A DNA stretch of 64,000 nt, taken from the NCBI RefSeq assembly GCF_900104305.1, contig NZ_FNJC01000005.1, positions 124,001 through 188,000 on the forward strand, written 5' to 3'. This DNA is from Filomicrobium insigne (lineage in GTDB: Bacteria; Pseudomonadota; Alphaproteobacteria; Rhizobiales; Hyphomicrobiaceae). Shown here one piece after another: positions 26,599 through 37,459 of this stretch. Below the pieces are notes generated by a model, which searched no databases, was not told where the DNA came from, and was given only the letters and a program-made list of their open reading frames with translations. The position numbers and the translations under genes were made by a program. Numbering within the stretch: position 1 is the first letter of the stretch; the number at the start of each line of letters is the position of its first letter.

Positions 26599-27909
26599 TC
26601 AGGCAAGGTTATCGAAAAGATCGCGATAACCCATAGCAGAACGGTCAAAGAGAATATCCCCTGGCCGGAGCGGACGCGCTAACGCGAGCCCTTCCAATGT
26701 CCGACAGCGTGACAATGCGACGTATGCTTGACCGTGGGCAAAGGTTCCCCGTCCGAGATCGATATAAACGCGATCTAGCGTGAGACCCTGCGATTTATGG
26801 ATCGTCAGTGCCCAGGCCAAACGGACGGGAAATTGGGTGAAGGTGCCCGAAACCGTTTCGACAGTCTTGTCCTGCGTCTGATCGTAGGCATACCGACGCG
26901 CTTCCCACGCCACGGGCTCGATCTCGTATTCCTTGCCCTCGATCTCGACCCACACCTGGCGTTCTTCCAAGCGCGAAATACGCGCCACGGTACCATTCAC
27001 CCAGCGACGATCGGCATCGTTGCGCAACAAGATGACCTTGGCGCCAACCTTCAAAATAAGCCGAGTGTCGGTCGGATGCGCGTTCTGATTAAACTCGCCC
27101 GTAATATTCGCATCGTAGCAACGAGACTGGGAGGGGAGCGCATCGAGATAGGCCATGTTGATGCGCTGAGCCGCGGCATTAGTCGGCGTAAGGATCACAT
27201 AAGGATCACCCTCGCTCAGCGTCCGGATCGGCATAACGCGCTCGTTGAGCTCATTAAGATCATCCTCATCCGCCTCACCGTCGCGCACGCGGTTGAGCAC
27301 GCGAATAAGCGCTTCATCCCGCTGCCGGAACACCTGCGCGAGCTCAATAAGCGCTGTACCCGCACCCTCCCGTAGCGATGGCACCGAGAAAAAGAACGGA
27401 CCGCCAAAATTCGACTCGAGATGCTCAGCAACCTCTGCCTCCTGAACGACCGGGGGCAGCTGATGTAAATCACCAAACATAAGAAGGCGGCACCCGCCAA
27501 AGGGTTCGCGCGGACGACCACGATTGATGCGCAGAGATTGGTCCATCGCTGCCATAAGATCGGAACGGACCATGGAAACTTCGTCGATGATGACGAGCTT
27601 TAGGCGTCGCATCACGCGGCCATTGCGGCTCCTGCGAATGTCTTCTGTGCGGATCAGACGTGGCGGCAAACCGAAAAACGAATGGATCGTCTGCCCACCC
27701 ACGTTCACGGCGGCAAGCCCCGTTGGCGCCAGCACGACCATTTCCCCCTCGACCATGTCCCTTAGGCTTTGAAGAAGGGTCGATTTCCCTGTACCGGCGC
27801 GCCCCGTAACAAACAGATGCCCCTCGCCATGCCGCGCGTAGTCAAGCGCCGCTTGGTGTTCTTCGGTCGGAGTCAACCCGGCCGGCCAGACGGCGACGGC
27901 GTTGGTCAT
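26599..27909 (-). CDS. PIF1/RecD-like ATP-dependent helicase
   Basis: 436 residues, superfamily 1B. Walker A is FVTGRAGTGKSTLL, Walker B is VIIDEVSMVRSDL, motif III is MFGDLHQLPPV. The C-terminal motifs are LTIHKSQGLTLDRVYIDLG and YVALSRCRTLEGL (motifs V/VI). The N-terminal LTPTEEHQAALDYA is the Q-motif region. The ATG at 27909 is chosen because homology-like sequence begins there; upstream residues are Cys-rich and unconvincing. It probably unwinds DNA 5'-3' in maintenance; specific role unknown. Solitary gene. Confidence 0.85.
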   Translation of the reverse strand: MTNAVAVWPAGLTPTEEHQAALDYARHGEGHLFVTGRAGTGKSTLLQSLRDMVEGEMVVLAPTGLAAVNVGGQTIHSFFGLPPRLIRTEDIRRSRNGRVMRRLKLVIIDEVSMVRSDLMAAMDQSLRINRGRPREPFGGCRLLMFGDLHQLPPVVQEAEVAEHLESNFGGPFFFSVPSLREGAGTALIELAQVFRQRDEALIRVLNRVRDGEADEDDLNELNERVMPIRTLSEGDPYVILTPTNAAAQRINMAYLDALPSQSRCYDANITGEFNQNAHPTDTRLILKVGAKVILLRNDADRRWVNGTVARISRLEERQVWVEIEGKEYEIEPVAWEARRYAYDQTQDKTVETVSGTFTQFPVRLAWALTIHKSQGLTLDRVYIDLGRGTFAHGQAYVALSRCRTLEGLALARPLRPGDILFDRSAMGYRDLFDNLA

Positions 27910-28173
27910 AGGGCCTGCTTCAAGGGTATTGGCTTCACAACAGCGATCTCGCGCGGCGAGTGGACAACGCACACAAACATCCCGCAAATCAACGGCGCAA
28001 GCAGCGCCAAATAGGCGCCACCGAGAGCTTTCTTCCGCTTGGGACGTGCACGGGCAATTGTCAAAATCACCCCCCGGACTGTCAACAGATGAGTGCTTAG
28101 CTTCATGCAAGCTAGGTAACAGAGAATACCCCCGCACGGGCATTTATATTTTAATTTGGAAGCGATATTAGCC

Positions 28174-29628
28174 ATGCTGCAATTGCAATCAGATACATCC
28201 CAACTCGTTCCATCCTCATCAACAACATCGGAGGTCAAGAATACTGACGCGCTCCTGAATCGCTTTGCTCAGGACGCCACGACGACAGCTCATCGACTCG
28301 CACACGTATCATGCAACATCGAGGAACTCTCAAAGCACATGACCGAGCAGGATGTGCTGCTGAACGAAGTGCGTTGTGAAATGAAGGAGTTGCAGGGCGA
28401 GAACTCTCTGATCGCGGCCAGCGCGCAGGAATGCCTGGCCGTAGCTGACCAAGCCAGAGAGAACATAGCGCAGTCTGTCCAACAGGTCCGCGCTTCCATC
28501 TCCAGCATGGAAGCGCTAGCGACGACCGTGTCAGAGGGGCAGACTTTGATCGCCTCGCTACGCGAAGCCCTCACCGAAGTGGCGCGAGCCGCCCAAGGCA
28601 TCGAAGTCATCGCGCGTCAAACCAACATGCTCGCACTGAATGCAACGATCGAAGCCGCACGAGCCGGGGAAGCTGGTCGTGGCTTCGCTGTAGTGGCCAA
28701 TGAAGTGAAAACGCTCGCAGGCCAGACAGCGAGCGCCACAAAAGCCATCGCGGGCACCGTTGCGGACCTGGAAGGCAAGTCCCAGCAACTGCTGCGTCAG
28801 GGAGAGAACAGCTCAAAGCTCGCGGAGACCACAAGATCGGCGTCGTCCGTGATTGGCAGCACACTCGATGGCGTCGAAGCCAGCGTGAAACAAGTTGTCG
28901 ACGAAACTTCCGGAATCTTGAAAGCGGCAACCGCCATCGACACACGCGGAGCTGCTTTAGCTGGAACCATTGATGGGCTGGCCACTGTTTTCGAGAAGAC
29001 CGGACAGAACCTTGTACGCACGAAGCAGCGAATGACGGATCTACAGATCTCGACCGAAGCCTTGGTTGAGACCACCATCGATTGCGGTATCGAAACCGCG
29101 GACTCACGCTTCGCCACCGAAACGCAGCGAGTTGCGGCACAAATCTCGGAAATCCTCAGCCAGGCTGTCAACTCTGGCACCCTCGATCACAGCACGGTCT
29201 TCGATCGCAGCTACCAAGCCATCGCCGGCACCAACCCGGAGCAGTTTCGCACCCGCTATCTGGATTTCTTCGACCACACCTTGCAGCCAATCTTCGATCG
29301 CGCCTTGAGTTTCGATCCGCGTTGCGTCTTCTGTGCCGCGATCGACGAGAACGGCTACCTGCCGACACACAATTCAAAGTTCTCGCGGCCGCAGGGCGAT
29401 GATCCCGTCGAAAACGCTGCACGAAGCCGCAACCGCCGCTTCTTCAACGATCGCGTAGGTTTGGGTGCAGGACGCAACCAGAAGCCTTGCCTTGTTCAGA
29501 CCTATCAGCGCGACATGGGTGGTGGTCACTTCGCCGCCATGGTCGATCTGTCGTCGCCAATCTACGTCAATGGAAAGCACTGGGGCGGGTTGCGCCTGGC
29601 CTATGCGTTAGACACCACCGCAAATTAG
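28174..29628 (+). CDS. cytosolic methyl-accepting chemotaxis protein
   Basis: 484 residues with no membrane segment. The signalling tip is canonical (about 143-180: [20 protein letters not shown], then [22 protein letters not shown]). Long helical arms lie on either side. The C-terminal 150 residues form a separate sensor-like domain with [21 protein letters not shown], then S-R-N-R-R-F-F-N-D and a W-G-G-L-R-L-A-Y end, resembling the domain seen at the C terminus of some soluble alphaproteobacterial receptors. ATG at 28174; an upstream TTG is less likely. Ligand unknown; no che genes are nearby. Confidence 0.85.
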   Translation: MLQLQSDTSQLVPSSSTTSEVKNTDALLNRFAQDATTTAHRLAHVSCNIEELSKHMTEQDVLLNEVRCEMKELQGENSLIAASAQECLAVADQARENIAQSVQQVRASISSMEALATTVSEGQTLIASLREALTEVARAAQGIEVIARQTNMLALNATIEAARAGEAGRGFAVVANEVKTLAGQTASATKAIAGTVADLEGKSQQLLRQGENSSKLAETTRSASSVIGSTLDGVEASVKQVVDETSGILKAATAIDTRGAALAGTIDGLATVFEKTGQNLVRTKQRMTDLQISTEALVETTIDCGIETADSRFATETQRVAAQISEILSQAVNSGTLDHSTVFDRSYQAIAGTNPEQFRTRYLDFFDHTLQPIFDRALSFDPRCVFCAAIDENGYLPTHNSKFSRPQGDDPVENAARSRNRRFFNDRVGLGAGRNQKPCLVQTYQRDMGGGHFAAMVDLSSPIYVNGKHWGGLRLAYALDTTAN

Positions 29629-29655
29629 GTCCAGCCGAGGTCGTTGCGTTGGACG

Positions 29656-29683
29656 CGCCAACGTCGCTTAAGCGACGTTGGCG
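29656..29683. repeat. 28-bp perfect palindrome across the typA stop
   Basis: CGCCAACGTCGC-TTAA-GCGACGTTGGCG, a perfect 28-bp palindrome with its centre at 29669/29670. The typA stop codon (minus-strand TAA) lies at the centre. It sits between convergent genes and could end transcription in both directions, but neither side has a T tract. Confidence 0.7.
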
Positions 29684-31509
29684 TCAGCAGCCTCGGCTTC
29701 CTTCTTGCGCTCTTGCTTCTTGCGTTCGTTGGGGTCAAGCCAGCGCTTGCGCAACCTGATGTTTTCCGGCGTCACCTCAACAAGCTCATCGTCCATGATG
29801 TAGCTCATTGCCTTTTCAAGCGACAAACGCATCGGCGGTGTCAGAATCAGCGCATCGTCCTTGCCGGAAGCTCGGACGTTGGTCAGCTTCTTACCCTGAA
29901 TGACATTGACGATAAGGTCATTGTCGCGGGTGTGTTCCCCGACGATCATCCCTTCGTACACGCGCGTCTGCGGTCCGATCATCGATGGCCCGCGATCCTG
30001 CAGGTTGAACAGCGAATAGGCCGTAGCCTCGCCATTGCCATTTGAGATCAGAACCCCTGTACGACGCCCGGAGATCTCACCCTTATAAGGTGCGTATTCG
30101 TGGAAGATTCGGTTCATCACCGCCGTACCGCGCGTATCAGTAAGCAACTCGGACTGATAGCCAAGAAGACCACGCGTAGGCACATAAAGTACCATGCGTG
30201 TGCGTCCGCCGCCGGAAGGGCGCATCTCAATCAACTCGCCCTTACGCTCGGAAAGCTTCTGAACAACGACGCCGGAGTGTTCCTCATCGACGTCAATAAT
30301 CACCTCTTCGATGGGCTCAAGCCGCTGCCCCGTTGTCTCATCTCTCTTGTAGACAACACGCGGCCGCGACACCGTAAGCTCAAACCCCTCACGCCGCATA
30401 TTCTCGATCAGAATAGCGAGCTGTAATTCTCCGCGCCCCGCAACATCGAAAGAGTCCTTCTCAGCCGTTTCGGTGATCCGAATGGCGATGTTGCGTTCTG
30501 CCTCCTTCAACAACCGATCGCGAATGACGCGGCTCTGAACCTTATCGCCTTCTTGACCAGCGAATGGCCCGTCGTTGATGCGAAACAGCATCGAGAGAGT
30601 CGGTGGATCGATTGGCTGAGCGGCTAGCGGCTCCGAAACCTCTGGATCACAAAGCGTGTCCGCAACCGTCGCTTCACTCATCCCAGCAATCGCGACGATA
30701 TCACCAGCCTCGGCCAGATCGACCGACGTCATCTCAAGGCCGCGGAAGGCTAACACTTTCGACACCCGGAAATTCTCGACCAACGAGCCGTCGTGATGCA
30801 ACGCTTTGAGAGCCTGGTTAGGCTTGATACTCCCGGACGTAATGCGCCCCGTCAGAATACGGCCAAGAAACGGATCAGCCGTAAGCGTTGTGGCAAGCAT
30901 CCGCGTCGGACCAGTGTCAACCTTCGGGGGCGGCACATGACGCAGGACCAAGTCGAACAGAGGCGCGAGACTTTCCTGCGGCCCAGCCGGATCTTCAGCC
31001 ATCCAGCCGTTACGGCCCGAACCGTAGAGAACCGGAAAATCGAGCTGTTCGTCATTCGCGTCACAATTAGCGAACAGATCAAAGATGTCGTTCAGAACGT
31101 CCTGATGACGCTCGTCCGGCCGGTCGATCTTGTTGATCGCAACGATCGGCCGCAGCCCTTGTTTCAGGGCTTTCGACACGACGAATTTCGTTTGAGGCAA
31201 AGGACCTTCTGAAGCGTCGACAAGAACGATGGCACCATCAACCATGTTGAGAATACGCTCAACCTCACCACCGAAATCAGCGTGGCCGGGCGTATCGATA
31301 ATGTTGATCCGCGTGTCCTTCCAAACCACCGATGTGCACTTGGCAAGAATAGTGATGCCGCGCTCGCGCTCAATATCGTTAGAATCCATCGCCCGCTCGG
31401 CGACCTGCTGATTTTCTCGGAACACACCTGACTGTTTCAGCAGTTCGTCCACGAGGGTTGTTTTGCCATGATCGACGTGAGCGATGATGGCAATGTTTCG
31501 CAATTCCAT
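29668..31509 (-). CDS. typA: ribosome-associated GTPase TypA/BipA
   Basis: 613 residues, normal size. Translational GTPase related to EF-G that helps ribosome assembly, especially under stress. Order: G domain with [16 protein letters not shown], the switch I region ([11 protein letters not shown]), [19 protein letters not shown]; domain II; EF-G-like domains III and V ([14 protein letters not shown]); and the BipA-specific C-terminal domain ([16 protein letters not shown]). ATG at 31509 fits [15 protein letters not shown]; the open frame continues upstream without meaning. The last codons sit in a perfect palindrome. Confidence 0.96.
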   Translation of the reverse strand: MELRNIAIIAHVDHGKTTLVDELLKQSGVFRENQQVAERAMDSNDIERERGITILAKCTSVVWKDTRINIIDTPGHADFGGEVERILNMVDGAIVLVDASEGPLPQTKFVVSKALKQGLRPIVAINKIDRPDERHQDVLNDIFDLFANCDANDEQLDFPVLYGSGRNGWMAEDPAGPQESLAPLFDLVLRHVPPPKVDTGPTRMLATTLTADPFLGRILTGRITSGSIKPNQALKALHHDGSLVENFRVSKVLAFRGLEMTSVDLAEAGDIVAIAGMSEATVADTLCDPEVSEPLAAQPIDPPTLSMLFRINDGPFAGQEGDKVQSRVIRDRLLKEAERNIAIRITETAEKDSFDVAGRGELQLAILIENMRREGFELTVSRPRVVYKRDETTGQRLEPIEEVIIDVDEEHSGVVVQKLSERKGELIEMRPSGGGRTRMVLYVPTRGLLGYQSELLTDTRGTAVMNRIFHEYAPYKGEISGRRTGVLISNGNGEATAYSLFNLQDRGPSMIGPQTRVYEGMIVGEHTRDNDLIVNVIQGKKLTNVRASGKDDALILTPPMRLSLEKAMSYIMDDELVEVTPENIRLRKRWLDPNERKKQERKKEAEAADANVA

Positions 31510-31831
31510 GAAAACTCCGACATCGGATAATGTATTGATACGGTGCCGCCCAATTTTGCAGCGCACCATTTTGTCGCCGGGACGTAGCATATTGCAGGCT
31601 GAACCGCCAGCGGCTTGCCGCACAACCTCCCGGAGCGATCCAAAGCTCAATCTCAGCAATTTGCCGCCACGGTTGGTCTTAACCACGCCTTTGCTCCGCT
31701 TCAGCAAAGGGGGCTCTAGGTTTCGTGACGCGGCGACGAGAGACGCTTATATGGCAATGAGAACGCGCCAGATCAACTAAGACAACTTCGAACCCTGTCC
31801 AGCTCCAGCGCCCGCGTCACGATTGACGGTG
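31510..31831. other. 322-bp gap upstream of typA
   Basis: No gene seen. It must hold the typA promoter (minus). An 8-bp inverted repeat, CCTTTGCT...AGCAAAGG (31688-31710, loop 7), could be the end of the preceding membrane-protein transcript, although it lacks a T tract. Confidence 0.5.
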
Positions 31832-32635
31832 TCATCGGGCGACGGTCGGAGGAACGCTTTCACGGGACCTCTCCTGGCTGTCCGCACCACCGTTCTCGTC
31901 TGCGTAAAGCCCCCACAAGAAGGCATCGATATCCGGCCGCTGAGACGCATCTCGGTCCTGTTGTCGCCTTTGCCGATTTTGCCGTTTGCGAGCATAACTT
32001 CGTGCGCCGGGCCGTTTTAGGCGGCGTCCGGCAGCGATTAGCAAAGGATGGCGCGGCTCTTCCAGATCCAGCTCTTCGAGGAAATTTTCGCGGAGCGCAA
32101 AAAAGGACTGCATGATCGCATCGCCAGCGAGTTTGCGCTCTTCTGCAGTAATATTGGAACGCTTGCGTGGATCGACCGATTGTAGCGCACGGCGCATATC
32201 GTGGAGCGGTGCGTAAGGATAAAGCCCGATCAGATCATCCGTCTCGCCGGCGTTCTTATAAACGACCCGCATCGTATCGATGACTTCTGACACCCGGCAG
32301 TAAGCCTCGATGTAATCATCCGCCGAAGGGTTCTGCTTTTCGCAGAAGGTGAACAACGCCGACTTCGTCCGAACAATGCTGCGCCATTCGTCTTCCAATG
32401 CGGTGACGAAGCTGGCGCGCTTCTGAAAGACGTTGGCCAGATAGGCAGCAGCCAACGTGGCGATCAGAAGCGCCATATCACTCACGAGCTTGTAGATCTT
32501 ACCGGCTGCGGCGAGAAATGCTGGAGGAAGCCCCGGAACGAGATCGGCAAACGTCGCGAGAAAGGACACTCCGATCACTAGGAGTATCGAAACGTAAACC
32601 AGCCACAGCTTCTTATTGAGACTGGTCCGGGTCAT
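31832..32635 (-). CDS. hypothetical two-helix membrane protein (267 aa)
   Basis: Unrecognised. Two membrane segments lie near residues 10-32 and 50-72. A long cytosolic part follows with E-D-E-W-R-S-I-V-R-T-K and a very basic stretch around 205-232 (ARKRQNRQRRQQDR). The layout resembles small membrane proteins annotated only as hypothetical in Hyphomicrobiales. ATG at 32635. It is downstream of argG in the same direction (72 bp), so it may share its transcript. Function unknown. Confidence 0.6.
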   Translation of the reverse strand: MTRTSLNKKLWLVYVSILLVIGVSFLATFADLVPGLPPAFLAAAGKIYKLVSDMALLIATLAAAYLANVFQKRASFVTALEDEWRSIVRTKSALFTFCEKQNPSADDYIEAYCRVSEVIDTMRVVYKNAGETDDLIGLYPYAPLHDMRRALQSVDPRKRSNITAEERKLAGDAIMQSFFALRENFLEELDLEEPRHPLLIAAGRRLKRPGARSYARKRQNRQRRQQDRDASQRPDIDAFLWGLYADENGGADSQERSRESVPPTVAR

Positions 32636-32707
32636 CGGGCGGCTCGCGGCACGGGCATCACACTCCTTCGAGCGACGACGCCTTGTGCCTAGCCCCGGAC
32701 AGGCGTC

Positions 32708-33970
32708 TTACGCCCCACCACGATTGCGCAAACCCAGCGTCCTCAATCTCAGCGCCTGCAGACGGATGAACCCTTCCGCATCCTTCTGATCATAAGCGCC
32801 TTTATCGTCCTCGAACGTAACCAGCGTTTCCGAATAAAGCGATTGCGGACTGCTGCGTCCAATGACGATCACGTTGCCCTTGTAGAGTTTCAGCCTCACT
32901 TCACCCTCGACATGCTCTTGGCTCTTGTCGATCAGAGCCTGCAGCATCTCCCGCTCGGGTGAAAACCAGAAGCCGTTGTAAATGAGTTCAGCGTAACGCG
33001 GCATCAACTCGTCTTTTAAGTGCGCTGCGCCGCGATCCAGCGTCAGGCTTTCAATTGCCCGATGCGCCGCGAGCAGGATCGTTCCACCCGGCGTTTCATA
33101 AACACCGCGCGATTTGATGCCCACAAACCGGTTCTCGACAAGATCGACGCGCCCAATGCCGTTATCGCGGCCGAGATCGTTCAACCGCGCCAAAATCGTT
33201 GCCGGCGAAAGCTTCTCACCATTGATGGAAGCGGCATCGCCCTTGGCAAATCCGATCGTGATGACGGTCGGTTTATCGGGTGCATCCTCCGGCGCGATTG
33301 TCCGCTGGTAGACATAGTCTGGTGGCTCGACGTTGGGGTCTTCGAGTACCTTGCCTTCCGATGACGAGTGCAAAAGGTTCGCGTCGACAGAGAACGGAGC
33401 TTCTCCGCGCTTGTCCTTCGCCACGGGGATCTGATGCTTCTCCGCAAACGCAATCAGGTCTTCGCGGGAATTGAAATCCCACTCCCGCCATGGCGCGACA
33501 ATGCGGATAGATGGCTCCAGCGCGTAATAGCCAAGTTCGAACCGAACCTGATCGTTGCCCTTCCCGGTTGCGCCGTGACAGACAGCATCAGCCCCAGTCG
33601 CCCGGGCAATTTCGATCTGCTTCTTGGAGATGAGCGGCCGCGCGATCGACGTTCCAAGCAGGTAAATACCCTCGTAGAGTGCGTTGGCCCGCAGCATCGG
33701 GAAAACATAATCCGCGACGAATTCCTCGCGCAGATCCTCAATGAAGATGTTCTCAGGTTTAATGCCCAGCAGTTCAGCCTTGCGGCGAGCGGGCTCCAGC
33801 TCTTCACCCTGTCCCAGATCAGCAGTGAAGGTAACAACCTCGGCGCCATACGTTTCCTGCAGCCACTTGAGGATGATTGAGGTGTCAAGGCCACCGGAAT
33901 AAGCGAGCACGACCTTTTTGATCTTGCCTGCCTGTGCCTTGTCGCTGCCGTTTGAATTGCCCGAGGCCAT
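32708..33970 (-). CDS. argG: argininosuccinate synthase
   Basis: 420 residues. Joins citrulline and aspartate with ATP in arginine synthesis. Motifs: P-loop-like [36 protein letters not shown], and [13 protein letters not shown] with P-N-V-E-P-P. The ATG at 33970 leaves a 15-residue Ser/Asn-rich lead before the conserved start; the next upstream codons are not conserved. No other arg genes are in the window. Confidence 0.95.
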   Translation of the reverse strand: MASGNSNGSDKAQAGKIKKVVLAYSGGLDTSIILKWLQETYGAEVVTFTADLGQGEELEPARRKAELLGIKPENIFIEDLREEFVADYVFPMLRANALYEGIYLLGTSIARPLISKKQIEIARATGADAVCHGATGKGNDQVRFELGYYALEPSIRIVAPWREWDFNSREDLIAFAEKHQIPVAKDKRGEAPFSVDANLLHSSSEGKVLEDPNVEPPDYVYQRTIAPEDAPDKPTVITIGFAKGDAASINGEKLSPATILARLNDLGRDNGIGRVDLVENRFVGIKSRGVYETPGGTILLAAHRAIESLTLDRGAAHLKDELMPRYAELIYNGFWFSPEREMLQALIDKSQEHVEGEVRLKLYKGNVIVIGRSSPQSLYSETLVTFEDDKGAYDQKDAEGFIRLQALRLRTLGLRNRGGA

Positions 33971-34146
33971 GTGTCTTCCCGTCGCTGAACCGCGCACCGT
34001 CCATCAGTGCTGCGTGTATGAAAGCATGCGACGCATGACGCATCGCGCGCCGCACTATAGGCATCGCGCGAACGCCGACAAGCGGGACACCAAGATATTT
34101 GGCTGCGTCAAAGAGAGATTCGTACCGACCCGTCGGCCGCTATGCC

Positions 34147-34809
34147 TTACCAGAAGCCCACGCGCCCCAGGTCGGAGAGCATCGTTAAGCCCTCAGCAGA
34201 GAGCGGAGCTATCAAGAACAGCAAAGCAAATGGCGCAGCAACAGGAGCCGAGTTGACGATACGAGCCACGGCATGACCACCGCTCGAGCGGTAGCTCACC
34301 ACCGCCGACTCAACGGACTTGGCCGCGGTATTCAGCGCATCCATAGCCGCGACATTGGCCTGCGCCGTCGGCCAAGCCACAGTTTGTGGAACACCTATAG
34401 CCATCATTCCGCAGGCCATCGGCCAAGCCATGGCCGTGCGCGGATCAGACATTGCCACCCATGGAGCGAAGGGCCCCCACATCCACGTCGGAAACCCCAA
34501 AAGACTGTCATTCGCGGAACCGGGCATTGCCGACATCTGACTGGCCCCCATCCAAGGCATCATGCAGGCCCATGGCCCAGCGGGTGTCGACGCGCGGCTT
34601 GTCGATGATGAAACCTCAGGCGGCGGCACATACCACGACTTCGGCTTTTCCGGAGCCGGGGCAGGCACAGCCGCCTTCAGCATTTCCGTCCAATAGCCAG
34701 CTGCCTGTTCCGCAAAAGCAGCATAAGCAGCCCCCGTCGCTGTCAGATAGCCAAAGGCCGCATCGCTGCAGCACTTGTTAATGCGGGTTTGAGCCTGTGC
34801 ATCAAACAT
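34147..34809 (-). CDS. Met/Trp/Pro-rich hypothetical protein (220 aa)
   Basis: Unrecognised. The N-terminal 50 residues are helical and aromatic (AAFGYLTATGAAYAAFAEQAAGYW). The middle 100 residues are strikingly rich in Met, Trp and Pro (for example PWACMMPWMG and PTWMWGPFAPW). The C-terminal part has a helical Ala-rich stretch and ends in a hydrophobic segment (APFALLFLIAPL). It loosely recalls granule-associated proteins, but I cannot assign a family. ATG at 34809 follows an AGGAAAG. Confidence 0.55.
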   Translation of the reverse strand: MFDAQAQTRINKCCSDAAFGYLTATGAAYAAFAEQAAGYWTEMLKAAVPAPAPEKPKSWYVPPPEVSSSTSRASTPAGPWACMMPWMGASQMSAMPGSANDSLLGFPTWMWGPFAPWVAMSDPRTAMAWPMACGMMAIGVPQTVAWPTAQANVAAMDALNTAAKSVESAVVSYRSSGGHAVARIVNSAPVAAPFALLFLIAPLSAEGLTMLSDLGRVGFW

Positions 34810-35010
34810 GGCGATCAAACTTTCCTCTGCGGAATAAGGCGACGGATAAATCTGGCTGCCTTCGCCCTGGCGAGTATTTTTGCCGATCGCGAAATAGTGC
34901 CGCACCAAAAGTACTTCAATTTTTGCAGTGCAACAAGGCGAACTTGACGCGGAAGCTGAATTTTAATGCAGCAAGAGCTCAAATGAGGCCGATCTTCCGG
35001 CATACACGCT

Positions 35011-35619
35011 TTAGGCTTGTAGCTGCCTGCCGCTCCTAGGCGCAGACCCGGTACCATTGACCCGAGCATTCAGTTTGACCTGCGCCAAACGCTCGTCCTG
35101 AGGTGCGGACTCGCCGGTCGCGTCCCGTCCCTCACCGTTTCCGTCCCTAGCTTCGCCTCGGCGCGCCACAAAATCGGGCTTAGGAGGAGGAGATCGCCGT
35201 CCCGCAACACGGCCGGCAATCACCCAATAAACATAACCACCGATCACTCCGGCAAAGAGGTAGGCGGCAACAGCATACGCATTGGCAATCGTCGGGATGC
35301 CTGACGGCTCGGACGCATACAAAGCGGCAAAACCCAAAAGAGAAATAAGCAGACCAGCAAAACCATAGTACGGCCACCCACGGATACGGAGCCAATGGGC
35401 GAGACCGATTGCAATCGCCGCGAAGGGGAGCGCAAATATCGCCGATTGAGTGGCAACTGCGAGGATTAACGCACCAGCACGCGCGAGCCGCTCCAATTGA
35501 GCGTCAGGACCCAAAGCCAAAATGTCGGCCGGCGTTATAACGAAAGCGACCTTCGTCATCGCTGCCGCCAGACAGGCGAATACAAACCCCAATAGAATGC
35601 GCAAGAACGACGCGATCAT
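35011..35619 (-). CDS. four-helix membrane protein (202 aa)
   Basis: Four hydrophobic segments in the first 145 residues, ending in GVIGGYVYWVIAGRVAGRR, then a charged hydrophilic tail of about 55 residues. The layout and the GGxVYWxxAGR end are shared with the next gene upstream (35704-36120), so the two are probably paralogues. ATG at 35619. I do not recognise a characterised family. Likely cotranscribed with its neighbour and rlmN. Confidence 0.65.
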   Translation of the reverse strand: MIASFLRILLGFVFACLAAAMTKVAFVITPADILALGPDAQLERLARAGALILAVATQSAIFALPFAAIAIGLAHWLRIRGWPYYGFAGLLISLLGFAALYASEPSGIPTIANAYAVAAYLFAGVIGGYVYWVIAGRVAGRRSPPPKPDFVARRGEARDGNGEGRDATGESAPQDERLAQVKLNARVNGTGSAPRSGRQLQA

Positions 35620-35703
35620 AATCTGCCTGGCAAAATAACTCTTGGACCCGTAGCGGAAGACCCTACGCCAAAAGGCGCAGGACGCAAAATTGAGCAGATG
35701 GCT

Positions 35704-36120
35704 TCAGGTCCATCGACCGGCCAGCAGCCAATAAACAAATCCCCCGGCAAAACCTGCGGTCGCGAACACCTGCCATAAGGTGACGTCAGCCGCGCCAAAG
35801 CCTGACGCAAATCCGGAGAACAACGGGATGGAGACCAGCGCGATTCCGCCCCCGACCACGTAGTAAATCACCGACCTGATGCGGGCCACCTCACCGATCA
35901 CGACAACGGCAAGCGCCGGAATGATCGTGGCTCCCGCGACCAGTAGGATGCCGTCTTCCATCAGGCCAAAGAGGACATCAGGGTTCTCGACATCGCCGTA
36001 ACGGTGCATCACGTGCGTCACGCGCTCTAGCCCTAGCGTAAACAGCACGGCCATCGTCACCATCGCTGCGATGAGAAACGACAAGGGTACAACCAGCAAT
36101 CGCCCAAGTGCGCGCCCCAC
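35704..36120 (-). CDS. four-helix membrane protein (138 aa)
   Basis: Small membrane protein with four hydrophobic segments: PLSFLIAAMVTMAVLFTLGL; GILLVAGATIIPALAVVVIG; SVIYYVVGGGIALVSIPLF; and the last, ending FAGGFVYWLLAGRWT. It resembles the downstream gene at 35011-35619 but lacks its tail. Start is GTG (36120), only 7 bp after rlmN ends, so it is probably translated from the rlmN transcript. Function unknown. Confidence 0.65.
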   Translation of the reverse strand: MGRALGRLLVVPLSFLIAAMVTMAVLFTLGLERVTHVMHRYGDVENPDVLFGLMEDGILLVAGATIIPALAVVVIGEVARIRSVIYYVVGGGIALVSIPLFSGFASGFGAADVTLWQVFATAGFAGGFVYWLLAGRWT

Positions 36121-36127
36121 GTCCCCG

Positions 36128-37363
36128 TCAAGCTCCCTGTCCGGAGCCGGCCGTGCCGGATTGGGTTACAGAGCCCCCCCGCGCGGAAGCCCTGATCTTG
36201 AGACTTTCAGATTTCAGCTGACCACAAGCTGCGAAAATGTCCCGTCCGCGCGGCGTCCGCACAGGACTGGCGTATCCCGCCTTGTTGACGACCTCGGCAA
36301 ACCGCTCGATCTGCTCCCAATCCGAGCATTCATATTGTGACCCGGGCCACGGATTAAACGGAATAAGATTAATCTTCGCCGGAATGCCCTTGAGCAGCTG
36401 CACCAGGGCTTTGGCATCGGCGAGGCTGTCGTTCACGCCCTTCAGCATGACATATTCGAACGTGATGCGCCGGGCGTTGGACAGACCAGGATAGCTTCGG
36501 CACGCATCGAGCAATTCGCTGATGGGGTATTTTTTGTTGATCGGAACCAGTTCGTTCCTCAGGTCGTCGCGCACTGCGTGCAGAGAAATCGCCAGCATTG
36601 TCTGCGCTTCGCCGCCCCAACGCGCGATCTCCGGCACGACCCCAGAAGTCGAGAGCGTAATGCGGCGCTTCGAAACGGAAAGTCCTTCACCATCAGACGC
36701 AATGGCCATAGCCGCTTTGACGTTATCGAAATTGTAGAGCGGCTCCCCCATGCCCATAAGCACGATATTTGTGATCTTGCGCTCTGTGGAGGGTAGCAAC
36801 CGCCCATCGTCCGGAGCAACGGCATCCGGCCAATCCCCGATCCTATCGCGCGCCACTAGAATTTGAGCGACAATCTCATCCGCGCTCAGATTGCGCACCA
36901 AGCGCTGCGTACCTGTATGACAGAAGGTACACGTCAACGTGCAGCCTACCTGGCTAGAAATACACAACGTACCGCGATCGGACTCTGGGATGTAAACGGT
37001 TTCGATTTCTGGAGCCGCCACTTCCGTACCACTGCGCCGCAAACGGAGAAGCCATTTGCGTGTGCCGTCCTGCGAGACCTGTTCGCTAACAATCTCCGGA
37101 CGGTCGAGAGAGTAGCGTTCAGCCAGCCGCGCGCGCAGATCCTTCGAAACATCCGTCATAGCGTCGAACGAAGGAACACCGCGTACGTACATCCAACTCC
37201 AGAGCTGATTGACCCGCATCCGAAGTTGCTTGTCCGGCACCCCAACCGACGTCAGCGCCGCACACAGCTCACCGCGCCCAGCCCCGGCGAGGCTAGGCAA
37301 CGGTTCCGGTCTGGTTACGGACGCCTTGTCCTTGGGGTCAAGCGCGTCGACGACGAGCACCAT
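36128..37363 (-). CDS. rlmN: dual-specificity 23S rRNA/tRNA methyltransferase RlmN
   Basis: 411 residues. Radical-SAM enzyme that methylates C2 of A2503 in 23S rRNA and A37 in some tRNAs. Radical-SAM CxxxCxxC is in [16 protein letters not shown]; the methyl-carrying Cys is in [10 protein letters not shown] near the C terminus. The N-terminal helical domain has L-W-S-W-M-Y-V-R-G. The C terminus runs 35 residues past the Cys, slightly longer than usual. ATG at 37363. First gene of a probable rlmN-membrane-protein operon. Confidence 0.95.
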   Translation of the reverse strand: MVLVVDALDPKDKASVTRPEPLPSLAGAGRGELCAALTSVGVPDKQLRMRVNQLWSWMYVRGVPSFDAMTDVSKDLRARLAERYSLDRPEIVSEQVSQDGTRKWLLRLRRSGTEVAAPEIETVYIPESDRGTLCISSQVGCTLTCTFCHTGTQRLVRNLSADEIVAQILVARDRIGDWPDAVAPDDGRLLPSTERKITNIVLMGMGEPLYNFDNVKAAMAIASDGEGLSVSKRRITLSTSGVVPEIARWGGEAQTMLAISLHAVRDDLRNELVPINKKYPISELLDACRSYPGLSNARRITFEYVMLKGVNDSLADAKALVQLLKGIPAKINLIPFNPWPGSQYECSDWEQIERFAEVVNKAGYASPVRTPRGRDIFAACGQLKSESLKIRASARGGSVTQSGTAGSGQGA

Positions 37364-37459
37364 AGATCAATCACCTGCAGCGTTACGCGTATGGCCCCAT
37401 ATGTAGCCACGAAGGTGCAAACGGCAAATGCACGGGCCAACGGCAATGTTAATTGCGCG

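Noticed and set aside
31688-31710. CCTTTGCT/AGCAAAGG hairpin as a terminator
   Set aside because: Good stem but no T tract on either strand, and its position relative to the neighbouring genes gives no clear role; kept only as a note.
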